The notes below the pieces were generated by a model. The model worked only from the letters and a program-made list of their open reading frames with translations, was not told the origin of the DNA and ran no database searches. Shown in pieces: positions 51,087-59,741 of a stretch of DNA of 64,000 nucleotides. A program made the position numbers and the translations under genes. The stretch spans positions 992,001-1,056,000 of the forward strand of contig NZ_CP017668.1 of the NCBI RefSeq assembly GCF_001808185.1. Direction: 5' to 3'. The DNA is from Jeongeupia sp. USM3 (GTDB lineage: Bacteria > Pseudomonadota > Gammaproteobacteria > Burkholderiales > Chitinibacteraceae). Numbering within the stretch: position 1 is the stretch's first letter; each line of letters starts with the position of its first letter.

Positions 51087-53984
51087 TTACTGGCACGCTT
51101 CGCAGTCGGGATTATCGATCGAGCAGAACTTCATGTCGGTCGCCGGTTCCATCGCCGCTTCGACCGCCGGTGCCGCTGCCACCGGGGCGCTGTAGCCGCC
51201 GTCCACCGGCACGGCGTTCAGCTCGCCGCCACGGCCGGTCGACTTCTCGGCGTTCGATGCCGCCAGCGTGCGCAGGTAGTAGGTGGTCTTGAGGCCACGA
51301 ATCCACGCATGCTTGTACAGCTCGTCCAGCTTCTTGCCCGACGCGCCGGCCATGTAGATGTTCAGGCTCTGCGCCTGGTCGATCCACTTCTGGCGGCGCG
51401 ACGCGGCTTCGACCAGCCACTTCGGATCCATTTCGAACGCGGTCGCGTAGATGTCGCGCAGGTCTTGCGGAATGCGGTCGATGCGCGCCACCGAACCGTC
51501 GAAGTACTTGAGGTCCGAGATCATCACTTCGTCCCACAGGCCGCGGGCCTTCAGGTCGCGCACCAGGTAGTCGTTGACCACGGTGAACTCGCCCGACAGG
51601 TTCGATTTGACGAACAGGTTCTGGTAGGTCGGCTCGATCGACGCCGACACGCCGATGATGTTGGCGATGGTCGCGGTCGGGGCGATGGCGACGCAGTTCG
51701 AGTTGCGCATGCCGACCTTGGCGACGCGCTCGCGCAGCGCGTTCCAGTCCAGGCGTTCGGTGGTGTCGACCTCGAGGTAGCCGCCGCGTTCTTCGGCCAG
51801 GAGCTTGAGCGAGTCGTGCGGCAGGATGCCGCGGTCCCACAGGCTGCCCTTGAAGCTCGGGTAGGTGCCGCGCTCTTCGGCCAGCTCGGTCGACGCCCAG
51901 TAGGCGTGGTAGCAGACCATTTCCATCGACGCATCGGCGAACTCGACCGCGGCGTTCGACGCGTACGGAATCCGCTGCGCCAGCAGTGCATCCTGGAAGC
52001 CCATGATGCCCATGCCGACCGGACGGTGCTTGAGGTTGGAATTGCGCGCCTTGGCCACCGGGTAGAAGTTGATGTCGATGACGTTGTCGAGCATGCGCAT
52101 CGCGGTCTTCACGGTGCGGGCGATCTTGTCCTGATCGAGCACGATCCGGCCGTCGACGTTCTTCAGGTGGTTCACCAGGTTGACCGAGCCGAGGTTGCAG
52201 ACGGCGATTTCGTGGTCGTTGGTGTTCAGCGTGATTTCGGTGCACAGGTTCGAGCTGTGGACCACGCCGACGTGCTGCTGCGGGCTGCGGATGTTGCACG
52301 GGTCCTTGAAGGTGATCCACGGGTGGCCCGTTTCGAACAGCATCGTCAGCATCTTGCGCCACAGGGTCAGCGCCGGCAGCTTCTTGACCACGCGCATTTC
52401 GCCGCGCGCGGCCTTGGCTTCGTAGCCGGCATATGCCTCGGCGAAGTCCTTGCCGTACTTGTCGTGCAGGTCCGGCGCTTCGGCCGGGCTGAACAGCGTC
52501 CAGTCGGCGCCTTCGATCACGCGCTGCATGAATAGGTCCGGCACCCAGTTGGCGGTGTTCATGTCGTGGGTGCGGCGGCGGTCGTCACCGGTGTTCTTGC
52601 GCAGCTCGAGGAATTCCTCGATGTCGGCATGCCAGGTTTCCAGGTAGGCGCAGACCGCGCCCTTGCGCTTGCCGCCCTGGTTGACCGCGACGGCGGTGTC
52701 GTTCACCACCTTGAGGAAAGGCACGACGCCCTGCGACTTGCCGTTGGTGCCCTTGATGTGCGAACCGAGCGAGCGGACCGGGGTCCAGTCGTTGCCGAGG
52801 CCGCCGGCAAACTTCGACAGCAGCGCGTTTTCCTTGATGCCCTCGTAGATGCCGTCGAGGTCGTCGGCGATCGTCGTCAGGTAGCAGCTCGACAGTTGCG
52901 AGCGGCGGGTGCCCGAGTTGAACAGCGTCGGCGTCGACGACATGAAGTCGAAGGTCGACAGCACGTTGTAGAACTCGATCGCACGCTCTTCGCGGTTGAT
53001 TTCGTTCAGCGCCAGCCCCATGGCCACGCGCATGTAGAACGCCTGCGGCAGCTCGATGCGCTCGCCGTCGATATGCAGGAAGTAGCGGTCGTACAGCGTC
53101 TGCAGGCCGAGGTAGCCGAACTGGTAGTCGCGGTCGTGGTTCAGCGCCGCGCCAAGGCGGGCCAGGTCGTACTGGGCCAGCTTTTCGTCGAGCAGCTCGG
53201 CGTCGATGCCGCGCTTGATGAAATCGGGGAAGTAACGCGCGTAGGCGTTCACCATCTCTTCGTGGCTGGTTTCCTCGCCGAGCACTTCGCGGCGCAGGCT
53301 GTCGAGCAGCAGGCGCGCGGTGACTTGCGAATACGACGGATCCTTCTCGATCAGCTGGCGCGCGGCCATGATCACCGACTTGCGTACTTCCTCGGCCGGC
53401 ACGCCGTCATAGATGTTCTTCAGCGCTTCGTTCAGGATCGCGGCCTGGTCGGTCTCGCTGTCGAAACCGGTGCATGCCGACGCGATCAGCGCCTTGAGGC
53501 GGCCAAGGTCAAGCGGACGACGGCTGCCGTCCTCGAAGACGACGTTGATGCTGTCGTGGTGCTCGACTTCATGCTCGACCTTGGCGTGGTGGCGCTCCTG
53601 CGAGCGCTGTTCTCGGTAGATCACGTAGGCACGCGCGACGTCGTGCTCGCCGGTACGCATCAGCGCCAGCTCGACCTGATCCTGGATTTCCTCGATATGG
53701 ATCGCGCCGCCTTCGGGCTTGCGGCGCATCAGCGCGCGCACGACCGAGTCGGTCAGGCCGGCAACGCGCTCGCGCACCGAGGCCGACGATGCGGCCTGGC
53801 TGCCCTGCACGGCGATGAAGGCCTTGGTCACGGCCACCGAGATCTTCAGCGGCTCGAACGGCACCACGGCACCGTTGCGGCGGATGATCTTGTAGCTGGC
53901 GTAGGCGCTGTTGTCGTGCTGCGCGGCGGTATCGAGGGTATCGGTCATTCGGCTTCCAGTGGTGCTATCCAGCGGGGCGTACAT
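51087..53984 (-). CDS. nrdA: Ribonucleotide reductase, class Ia alpha subunit
   Basis: 965 residues, the longer betaproteobacterial type. An N-terminal ATP-cone (YKIIRRNGAVVPFEPLKISV) suggests allosteric activity control, followed by the catalytic barrel with NSGTRRSQLSSCYLT and NLCTEITLNT, and the C-terminal redox pair CEACQ that passes electrons from thioredoxin or glutaredoxin. A start at 53948 (residue 13) is also possible; both have purine-rich upstream sequence. Tandem NrdR boxes lie 70-120 bases upstream. Confidence 0.96.
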   Translation of the reverse strand: MYAPLDSTTGSRMTDTLDTAAQHDNSAYASYKIIRRNGAVVPFEPLKISVAVTKAFIAVQGSQAASSASVRERVAGLTDSVVRALMRRKPEGGAIHIEEIQDQVELALMRTGEHDVARAYVIYREQRSQERHHAKVEHEVEHHDSINVVFEDGSRRPLDLGRLKALIASACTGFDSETDQAAILNEALKNIYDGVPAEEVRKSVIMAARQLIEKDPSYSQVTARLLLDSLRREVLGEETSHEEMVNAYARYFPDFIKRGIDAELLDEKLAQYDLARLGAALNHDRDYQFGYLGLQTLYDRYFLHIDGERIELPQAFYMRVAMGLALNEINREERAIEFYNVLSTFDFMSSTPTLFNSGTRRSQLSSCYLTTIADDLDGIYEGIKENALLSKFAGGLGNDWTPVRSLGSHIKGTNGKSQGVVPFLKVVNDTAVAVNQGGKRKGAVCAYLETWHADIEEFLELRKNTGDDRRRTHDMNTANWVPDLFMQRVIEGADWTLFSPAEAPDLHDKYGKDFAEAYAGYEAKAARGEMRVVKKLPALTLWRKMLTMLFETGHPWITFKDPCNIRSPQQHVGVVHSSNLCTEITLNTNDHEIAVCNLGSVNLVNHLKNVDGRIVLDQDKIARTVKTAMRMLDNVIDINFYPVAKARNSNLKHRPVGMGIMGFQDALLAQRIPYASNAAVEFADASMEMVCYHAYWASTELAEERGTYPSFKGSLWDRGILPHDSLKLLAEERGGYLEVDTTERLDWNALRERVAKVGMRNSNCVAIAPTATIANIIGVSASIEPTYQNLFVKSNLSGEFTVVNDYLVRDLKARGLWDEVMISDLKYFDGSVARIDRIPQDLRDIYATAFEMDPKWLVEAASRRQKWIDQAQSLNIYMAGASGKKLDELYKHAWIRGLKTTYYLRTLAASNAEKSTGRGGELNAVPVDGGYSAPVAAAPAVEAAMEPATDMKFCSIDNPDCEACQ

Positions 53985-54052
53985 GCGCTCTGTTCCTTCT
54001 GGGTAGGGGGGATTCTATGATGTGCACAAGTCTGTGAACACTTTGTGAAGAA

Positions 54053-54100
54053 ACACAATATCTTGTGTCTGCAAACTTGGATTAACACAAATACTAGTGG
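54053..54100 (-). promoter_or_regulatory. Tandem NrdR boxes in the nrdA promoter
   Basis: ACACAATATCTTGTGT (54053-54068) is an excellent match to the NrdR-box consensus, and ACACAAATACTAGTGG (54085-54100) is a good second box. Their starts are 32 bases apart, three helical turns, which is the known arrangement. NrdR with ATP/dATP represses ribonucleotide reductase operons. nrdR itself is not in this window. Confidence 0.88.
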
Positions 54101-54298
54101 AAGAGCATCGGCTAGTGCAACAGCGCCGTCCTGTGATAAACGACGGCCGGCTTCCCCGGCACCCGCCGGGCCGCCATCCCGCCGGCACCGGCGTTATGAC
54201 GGCTGCGTTGCAAGAAAAATACAAGTACCCAGAAAGCAAAAACAGGGCCAGCACCGATGGATGCGTGCCCTCGCCGCCGATCCGGGCGCCCGGCAAGC

Positions 54299-54426
54299 GG
54301 CCGGCAAAACCCGGCACGGCAGCGCCGGCAAGGTGCACGCGGCGCACCGCGAGGGTTCCCGCCGGTCATGCGGTACGCGCAAGTACGGCCAGCGGGCACA
54401 AGGCCGCCGGCAGGGTTTTGCCGGCC
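54299..54426. repeat. Family B repeat with 14-bp perfect terminal inverted repeats
   Basis: 128 bases bounded by GGCCGGCAAAACCC (54299-54312) and its reverse complement (54413-54426). Inside: GCGCCGGCAAGGTGCACG, GTACGCGCAAGTACGG and GGCCGCCGGCAGG, the same layout as the other family B copies. The clearest MITE-like member in the window. Confidence 0.85.
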
Positions 54427-54503
54427 GCCCCTTAACGCCGCTGTCATCGACGCCCACTAGGCTTGCCGCCATCGCCTCAACGACAAGCACAGGGAGCCCA
54501 GCG

Positions 54504-56753
54504 ATGAACAAGCAGAACAACACCCAGATCACCAGCGCCGACCCGGACGACATCGGCAACAACCAGAGCGGCAACGCCAGCTTCGACAGCGTGCTCGAAG
54601 CGCGCATCAGCCGCCGCAGCATCCTGCGCGGCGGCCTCGGCGGTGCGGCGGCGATGATGTTCGGCGGCGTCGCGCTCGGTGGCGCGCTGACCGCCTGTGG
54701 CGGCGGAGGCAGCAGCGACAGCGCCGCGCCGACGCCCGCCCCGACCCCGGCGCCCACCCCGACGCCGGCACCGGCCGCCCGTTTCAACTTCAATCCGGTC
54801 GCCAAGAACGTCCTCGACGCGCTGACCATTCCCGCCGGCTACAGCGCCGCCGTGCTGTTCGCGCTCGGCGATCCGATCAACAACGCGACCGCGGCCTACA
54901 AGAACGACGGCAGCGACGACGCACTGAGCTTCGATTTCCGCGCCGGCGACCATCACGACGGCATGAACTACTTCGGCCTGAACGCCGCCGGCACCGCGCG
55001 TGACCCGAACGGCAGCGAGCGCGGGCTGATCGCGATGAACCACGAGCACATCACCGACGCCTTCCTGCACGTGGCCGGCGCCACCGCCCCCGGCGGCATT
55101 CGCCCACAGGCCGAGGTCGACAAGGAGATCCGCGCCCACGGCGTCGCGGTGATCGAAGTGCAGAAGACGGCCGGCAAGTTCCAGCTCAACCGCGGCTCGA
55201 GCTACAACCGCCGGATCACCGCGCAGACGCCGATGGAGCTGAACGGCCCGGCACGCGGCAGCGACTACATGAAGACCGCCTATTCGACCGCGGGCACCCA
55301 AGGCCGCGGCACCGTGAATAATTGCGCCACCGGCGACACCCCGTGGGGCACCTTCCTGACCTGCGAGGAAAACTGGGCCGGCTATTTCTCGCGCACCGGC
55401 GACGTCAGCGCCAACCGCAGCGCCGCCGAGCTCGCCTCGTTCACCCGCTACGGCGTGCCGAGCGCCGCGTCGGGCAAGCGGTGGGACACCGCCGGCGCCG
55501 CCGACGTCTACAAGCGCTGGAACGTCGCCGCCAGCGGCGCCAGCGCCGCCGCCGACTTCCGCAACGAGGCCAACACCTTCGGCTATGTGGTCGAAATCGA
55601 CCCGTACAGCGCCAGCTCGACCCCGCGCAAGCGCACCCACCTCGGCCGCTTCGCGCACGAGTGCGCCGTGTATGCGCCGGTGGCCGCCGGCAAGCCGGTG
55701 GTGTTCTACATGGGCGACGACTCGCGCAACGAATACATCTACAAGTATGTGTCGAAGGCGGTCTGGGATCCGGCCGACGCCGGCCGTGGCCTCGCCGCCG
55801 GCGACAAGTATCTCGACGAGGGCACGCTCTATGTCGCCAAGTTCAACGCCGACGGCTCGGGCACCTGGCTGCCGCTGACGTTGGCCAATACCGCGATCAG
55901 CGGCTACGCCGGCTTCAGCTTCAAGACCGTGGCCGACATCTGCGTCAACACCCGGATCGCCGCCGACGCCGCCGGCGCGACCAAGATGGACCGCCCGGAA
56001 TGGTGCTCGGTCAACCCGAAGAACGGCGAGGTCTACTACACGCTGACCAACAACTCCAACCGCGTGACCACCGGCGCCTCGGGCAGCAAACTCCTGCCCG
56101 ACGCCGCCAACCCGCGCGCGTACGAAGACATGAAGGGCAGCACCAAGCAGACCGGCAACGTCAACGGTCACATCATCCGCACCGCCGAAGCCGGTGCCGA
56201 CCCGGCCGCGACCAGCTTCAAGTGGGACGTCTACGTGTTCGCCGCCGAAGCCAAGGCCGGTGCCGCGGTCAACCTGTCGTCGCTGACCGACGACAACGAC
56301 ATGTCGAGCCCGGACGGCATCTGGTTCAGCCCGAAGAGCGGCATCCTGTGGATCCAGACCGACGACGGCGCCTACACCGACACCACGAACTGCATGATGC
56401 TGGCAGCGCTTCCCGGCAAGGTCGGCGACGGCGGCGCGATCAAGGTCGCCAACAGCGTCGGCGGCACCGCGCTCGAAGTGACCACGCAGAAGGGCAAGAA
56501 TCCGGACGGCGAAACGCTGCGCCGCTTCCTGGTCGGTCCGAAGGACTGCGAGATCACCGGCATCGCCGAAACGCCGGACGGCAAGACGCTGTTCGTCAAC
56601 ATCCAGCACCCGGGCGAAGACACCAAGGTGGCCGATCTGGGCGATCCGTCCAAGTTCACCAGCCACTGGCCGGCCGGCGGCACCGCCCGCCCGCGCTCGG
56701 CAACGGTCGTCATCACCAAGGATGACGGCGGCACCATCGGCCTCACGCTCTAG
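54504..56753 (+). CDS. PhoX-family (DUF839) phosphatase, Tat-exported lipoprotein
   Basis: 749 residues from the ATG at 54504 with GGGAG upstream; earlier in-frame sequence is the repeat region. Twin-arginine signal ISRRSILRGG (Arg37-Arg38) followed by a hydrophobic stretch and LTAC, giving a possible lipidated Cys65. Then a Pro-Thr-Ala linker and the beta-propeller DUF839 domain (NHEHITDAF, WGTFLTCEENWAGYF). PhoX enzymes are calcium/iron-dependent alkaline phosphatases exported folded through Tat. A TatA gene follows 0.17 kb downstream. Confidence 0.88.
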   Translation: MNKQNNTQITSADPDDIGNNQSGNASFDSVLEARISRRSILRGGLGGAAAMMFGGVALGGALTACGGGGSSDSAAPTPAPTPAPTPTPAPAARFNFNPVAKNVLDALTIPAGYSAAVLFALGDPINNATAAYKNDGSDDALSFDFRAGDHHDGMNYFGLNAAGTARDPNGSERGLIAMNHEHITDAFLHVAGATAPGGIRPQAEVDKEIRAHGVAVIEVQKTAGKFQLNRGSSYNRRITAQTPMELNGPARGSDYMKTAYSTAGTQGRGTVNNCATGDTPWGTFLTCEENWAGYFSRTGDVSANRSAAELASFTRYGVPSAASGKRWDTAGAADVYKRWNVAASGASAAADFRNEANTFGYVVEIDPYSASSTPRKRTHLGRFAHECAVYAPVAAGKPVVFYMGDDSRNEYIYKYVSKAVWDPADAGRGLAAGDKYLDEGTLYVAKFNADGSGTWLPLTLANTAISGYAGFSFKTVADICVNTRIAADAAGATKMDRPEWCSVNPKNGEVYYTLTNNSNRVTTGASGSKLLPDAANPRAYEDMKGSTKQTGNVNGHIIRTAEAGADPAATSFKWDVYVFAAEAKAGAAVNLSSLTDDNDMSSPDGIWFSPKSGILWIQTDDGAYTDTTNCMMLAALPGKVGDGGAIKVANSVGGTALEVTTQKGKNPDGETLRRFLVGPKDCEITGIAETPDGKTLFVNIQHPGEDTKVADLGDPSKFTSHWPAGGTARPRSATVVITKDDGGTIGLTL

Positions 56754-56760
56754 GAGCAGC

Positions 56761-56860
56761 TAACAAAACCCTGCTGGCTGCGTTGCGCTCACTTGTCGTA
56801 CTGCTTAGTACTGCCTGCGTTTCGCGCGCCTTGCCAGCACCGTTTCACTAAATTTTGTTA
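56761..56860. repeat. Family B repeat with 8-bp terminal inverted repeats
   Basis: Exactly 100 bases from TAACAAAA to TTTTGTTA. Internal CCCTGCTGGCTGCGTTGCGC, GTACTGCTTAGTACTG and GCGCGCCTTGCCAGCACC. CTGCTGGC pairs with GCCAGCA. It lies between the PhoX-like gene and the tatA gene. Confidence 0.82.
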
Positions 56861-56919
56861 ACCGCTCTTTAAAATGTACTGCGCCGGGCCCGCCGGCCCG
56901 GCCCCTTCAGGAGAATCTC

Positions 56920-57078
56920 ATGGGTTCATTCAGCCTCTGGCACTGGGCACTGGTGCTGCTGGTCGTCGTGCTGGTCTTCGGCACCCGCCGGCTGCGCAAC
57001 GCCGGCGGCGACCTGGGCGCCGCAATCCGCGGTTTCAAGGACGGCGTGAACGGCAAGGACGACCCGTCACAACAGTAG
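56920..57078 (+). CDS. tatA: Short TatA-type twin-arginine translocase subunit
   Basis: 52 residues from the ATG at 56920 with AGGAGAA upstream. MGSFSLWHWALVLLVVVLVF is the TatA/E membrane helix, GTRRLRNAGGDLGAAIRGFK the hinge and amphipathic helix. The usual long charged tail is nearly absent. TatA forms the pore-like part of the Tat system. No tatB or tatC lies nearby, so this is an orphan, possibly TatE-like, copy next to a Tat substrate (the PhoX-like phosphatase). Confidence 0.87.
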   Translation: MGSFSLWHWALVLLVVVLVFGTRRLRNAGGDLGAAIRGFKDGVNGKDDPSQQ

Positions 57079-57090
57079 GTGCGGCGGAAT

Positions 57091-57128
57091 AGCAAAAAAA
57101 ACGGGGCGACCTTGGTCGCCCCGTTCTT
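57091..57128. terminator. Bidirectional terminator between tatA and slyD
   Basis: ACGGGGCGACC (57101-57111) pairs with GGTCGCCCCGT (57114-57124), with an A8 run on the left and TTCTTC on the right, between convergent genes. Confidence 0.85.
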
Positions 57129-57145
57129 CATTCCGGCCTGCCGGC

Positions 57146-57625
57146 TCAGTGCTGGTGGCCGTGCTCGCCGTGCACATGACCATGGGCGATTTCCTCGCCG
57201 GTGGCTTCGCGCACGTCGACCACCTTGCCGACGAAGCGGATCTTGATGCCTGCGAACGGGTGGTTCGCGTCGACGGTGACCTTGTTGCCGGCGATTTCGA
57301 CGACGCGGAACAGCAGCACGTCGCCGGTCTGCGGATCATCGGCTTCGAACATCATGCCGACTTCGACTTCCTGCGGGAACACGTCCTTGTCTTCCGAGCG
57401 GATCAGCTCCGGCTCGTGCTCGCCAAAGGCGTCGTCGGCTTCCATCACCACGTCGATGCTGTCGCCGACGGTCTTGCCTTCCAGCGCTTCTTCCACCAGC
57501 GGCAGGATGTTGTCATAACCGCCGTGCAGGTAGGCGATCGGCTCTTCGGTCTTGTCGAGCTGCTTGCCTTCGAGATCGAACATTTCGTAGTTCAGGGTGA
57601 CGACGGAATTCTTGGCGATTTGCAT
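57146..57625 (-). CDS. slyD: SlyD-type FKBP peptidyl-prolyl isomerase/metallochaperone
   Basis: 159 residues. FKBP segments VVTLNYEMFDLEG and the inserted flap (about 70-120, VFPQEVEVGMMFEADD) give the SlyD two-domain layout, and the C-terminus is histidine-rich (HGHVHGEHGHQH), the nickel-binding tail. SlyD assists folding and, in some species, nickel delivery to hydrogenase. It follows the Bcp-like gene with a six-base gap, so the two are probably cotranscribed. Confidence 0.94.
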   Translation of the reverse strand: MQIAKNSVVTLNYEMFDLEGKQLDKTEEPIAYLHGGYDNILPLVEEALEGKTVGDSIDVVMEADDAFGEHEPELIRSEDKDVFPQEVEVGMMFEADDPQTGDVLLFRVVEIAGNKVTVDANHPFAGIKIRFVGKVVDVREATGEEIAHGHVHGEHGHQH

Positions 57626-57631
57626 TCGGGC

Positions 57632-58099
57632 TTATCCTAGCGATTGAACAAGGGAGAGTATTTCGGCTGCGTGGCCTTTCGGCGTGACATGGTAGAAGGC
57701 GTGGCGGATCAGCCCCGCCTTGTCGATGACGAAAGTCGAGCGCTCAATGCCGTATCGTACCACGTCGCCCACCTGCCACTCGCGCAGCGCATGGTAGCGG
57801 CGGCTCACGTCGCCTTCCGGGTCCGACAGGAGGTCGAACTCGATCCCCTCCTCGTCGATGAACAATTCATGCGCCATGCAGTCGTCCATGCTGACGCCGA
57901 GCACGACCGCATCGCACTGCGCCAGCGCGGCGACACGCTCGCTGAATTCGATCGCTTCGGTGATGCCGCCGGGCGTGTGGTCCTTGTTGAAGAAATACAG
58001 CACCACGTTCTGCCGGCCGCGGAAATCCGACAGCCTGACCGAGTCCATGCCGGCATCGGGCAGTTCGAAATCGGGCGCCACTTCGCCTGGATTCAGCAT
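57632..58099 (-). CDS. Bcp/PrxQ-like peroxiredoxin-fold protein lacking the peroxidatic cysteine
   Basis: 155 residues with the thioredoxin-fold layout of Bcp: GEVAPDFELPDAG at the N-terminus and VVLYFFNKDHTPGGITEAIEF at residues 32 and following. In working Bcp enzymes the last part reads TPGCTxEA; here the peroxidatic cysteine is Gly45. Cysteines at 62 and 74 are elsewhere in the fold. The protein is otherwise intact, so it is unlikely to be decaying. It probably does not reduce peroxides by the usual route. Cotranscribed with slyD. Confidence 0.85.
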   Translation of the reverse strand: MLNPGEVAPDFELPDAGMDSVRLSDFRGRQNVVLYFFNKDHTPGGITEAIEFSERVAALAQCDAVVLGVSMDDCMAHELFIDEEGIEFDLLSDPEGDVSRRYHALREWQVGDVVRYGIERSTFVIDKAGLIRHAFYHVTPKGHAAEILSLVQSLG

Positions 58100-58156
58100 G
58101 CCGTCTCCCCCGGTGCGATAATCGCGTCATTCTCACAGTCGTTATAGTGCCCAGCC

Positions 58157-59275
58157 ATGACCATGCAACTTCTCGGCGGCCTCACGCCCGAACAATTCCT
58201 CGCCGAATACTGGCAGAAAAAACCGCTGCTGATCCGTCAGGCGTGGACCGACTTCCCCGAACTGATCGACCTGGCCCGGCTCACCGAGCTCGCCGGCAGC
58301 GACGATGCCGAATCGCGGCTGCTCGAGTACCGCAACGGCCAGTGGCTGCTCGAGCACGGCCCGATCAGCGAACGCCGGCTCGCGCGCCTGCCCGAGACCG
58401 ACTGGACCTTGCTGGTCAGCAACGTCAACCACCATGTCGACCACGTCGGCAAGCTCCTGTACCGCTTCAACTTCCTGCCCTACTACCGGCTCGACGACCT
58501 GATGATCTCGTACGCACCGCCGGGCGGCACCGTCGGCCCACACTACGACTCGTACGACGTGTTCCTGCTGCAGGTCGGCGGCAGCAAGCGCTGGCAGATC
58601 TCCAGCGACGACGCGGGCAACTTCGTCGAGGACGCGCCGATCCGCGTGCTCAGGGATTTCGCCCCCGAACAGGAATGGGTGCTCGAACACGGCGACATGC
58701 TCTACCTGCCGCCGAAATACGCGCACTACGGCGTCGCGCTCGAGCCGGGCATGACGTATTCGATCGGTTTCCGCGCACCGAAGACGCAGGAAATCGCCGG
58801 CAAGTTTCTCGAGTTCGTCCAGGACGAACTGTGCCTGGACGGCATGTACGCCGATCCGGACCGGCAGACCCGCAAGCACCCCGGCGAGATCGACGACGAA
58901 TTCATCGCCAGCATGGCCGCCATGCTCAAGCAGATCGAATGGAACGACGACACGGTGCGCCGCTTCGTCGGCCGCTACTTCACCGAACCGAAGCCGCACG
59001 TGTTCTTCGACGCGCCGGACGAGCCGCTCGATTTCGACGACTTCGCCGCCGCGGTCGCACAACACGGGGTCGTACTCGACCTGAAAAGCCAGATGCTGTT
59101 CGAGCGCGACCATATCTATATCAATGGTGACGAGATCGCCGCCGAGCCGGCCGCGCTCGCCGCGCTGCAGCAGCTCGCCGACGATCGCGCGCTGCCGGCC
59201 GGCGACTACGACGACGCGGTGCTCGAAGCGCTGTACGCGTGCTACGACTGTGGCTTCCTTCACCCTGCCGGCTGA
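58157..59275 (+). CDS. roxA: Ribosomal oxygenase RoxA (YcfD), JmjC/cupin 2-oxoglutarate dioxygenase
   Basis: 372 residues. Iron-binding triad is clear: His129 and Asp131 in GPHYDSYDVF, and His190 in KYAHYG, close to the positions in E. coli YcfD (125, 127, 187). The C-terminal part is the winged-helix and dimerisation region. The E. coli enzyme hydroxylates an arginine of ribosomal protein L16. Divergent from the bcp-slyD pair. A small gene overlaps its 3' end. Confidence 0.92.
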   Translation: MTMQLLGGLTPEQFLAEYWQKKPLLIRQAWTDFPELIDLARLTELAGSDDAESRLLEYRNGQWLLEHGPISERRLARLPETDWTLLVSNVNHHVDHVGKLLYRFNFLPYYRLDDLMISYAPPGGTVGPHYDSYDVFLLQVGGSKRWQISSDDAGNFVEDAPIRVLRDFAPEQEWVLEHGDMLYLPPKYAHYGVALEPGMTYSIGFRAPKTQEIAGKFLEFVQDELCLDGMYADPDRQTRKHPGEIDDEFIASMAAMLKQIEWNDDTVRRFVGRYFTEPKPHVFFDAPDEPLDFDDFAAAVAQHGVVLDLKSQMLFERDHIYINGDEIAAEPAALAALQQLADDRALPAGDYDDAVLEALYACYDCGFLHPAG

Positions 59276-59741
59276 TCCGCCTCGCGCCATCGACCGGCAT
59301 CGCGACTACGCCGACGCCTTCGCCGCACTGGTCGCGTCGGCCCGCCGCAGCTTGTGGCTGGCCGAGGACGACTTCCGCATTGCCGACCTCGGCAGCCGCG
59401 CGGTCTGCGACACGCTGTGGACGTTCTTCGTCCACGGCGGCGAGCTGAGGCTGCTGGCGTGGCGCAGCGGCTATCTCGCCAGCGACGCGCCGCGCTTCAT
59501 GCAACTGCGCGACCGTTTCGGCCACCGGATGCAATTGCTGCGCGTCGCCGACGATGGCGGACCGGCCGCGCAGGGGCTGGCGATTGCCGACGGCCTGCAT
59601 TATCTAAAACGGCGTCACGCCGACTGGCCGCATGCCGAACTGGGCAGTCATGGCAACACTGTTGCCTTACTGCAACAGCAATTTGACGAAATCTGGACGA
59701 CGGCGAGGCCGGAGCCGGGCTGGAGCCGTTTGTATATTTAG
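59250..59741 (+). CDS. Conserved hypothetical protein, DUF7931-like
   Basis: 163 residues from the GTG at 59250, overlapping the roxA end by 26 bases. Pattern: AFAALVASARRSLWLAEDDF, then ELRLLAWRSGYLASDAPRFM and a C-terminal QFDEIWTTARPEPGWSRLYI. It resembles the small phospholipase-D-like proteins of the DUF7931 group, which have lost catalytic HKD motifs. No signal peptide. The start is uncertain, since no ATG precedes the conserved part. Confidence 0.65.
   Translation: MASFTLPADPPRAIDRHRDYADAFAALVASARRSLWLAEDDFRIADLGSRAVCDTLWTFFVHGGELRLLAWRSGYLASDAPRFMQLRDRFGHRMQLLRVADDGGPAAQGLAIADGLHYLKRRHADWPHAELGSHGNTVALLQQQFDEIWTTARPEPGWSRLYI

Larger units (their letters stand above)
53985..54503. other. 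Intergenic region between nrdA and the phoX-like gene
   Basis: 519 bases between divergent genes. The nrdA-proximal part is AT-rich and holds the nrd promoter and NrdR boxes; 54299-54426 is a family B repeat. An open frame across 54097-54435 has no protein-like composition. A lone CTGTCAT half-site near 54440 is not enough for a Pho box. Confidence 0.6.

Noticed and set aside
54097..54435. 112-codon open frame between nrdA and the PhoX-like gene
   Set aside because: It spans an NrdR box end and a complete family B repeat; not a gene.
54435..54460. Pho box upstream of the PhoX-like gene
   Set aside because: Only one CTGTCAT half-site; the second half at the required 11-base spacing is not there.
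54477..56666. 729-codon open frame opposite the PhoX-like gene
   Set aside because: Antisense shadow; the Gly/Val/Arg-rich sequence mirrors the codon bias of the real gene.
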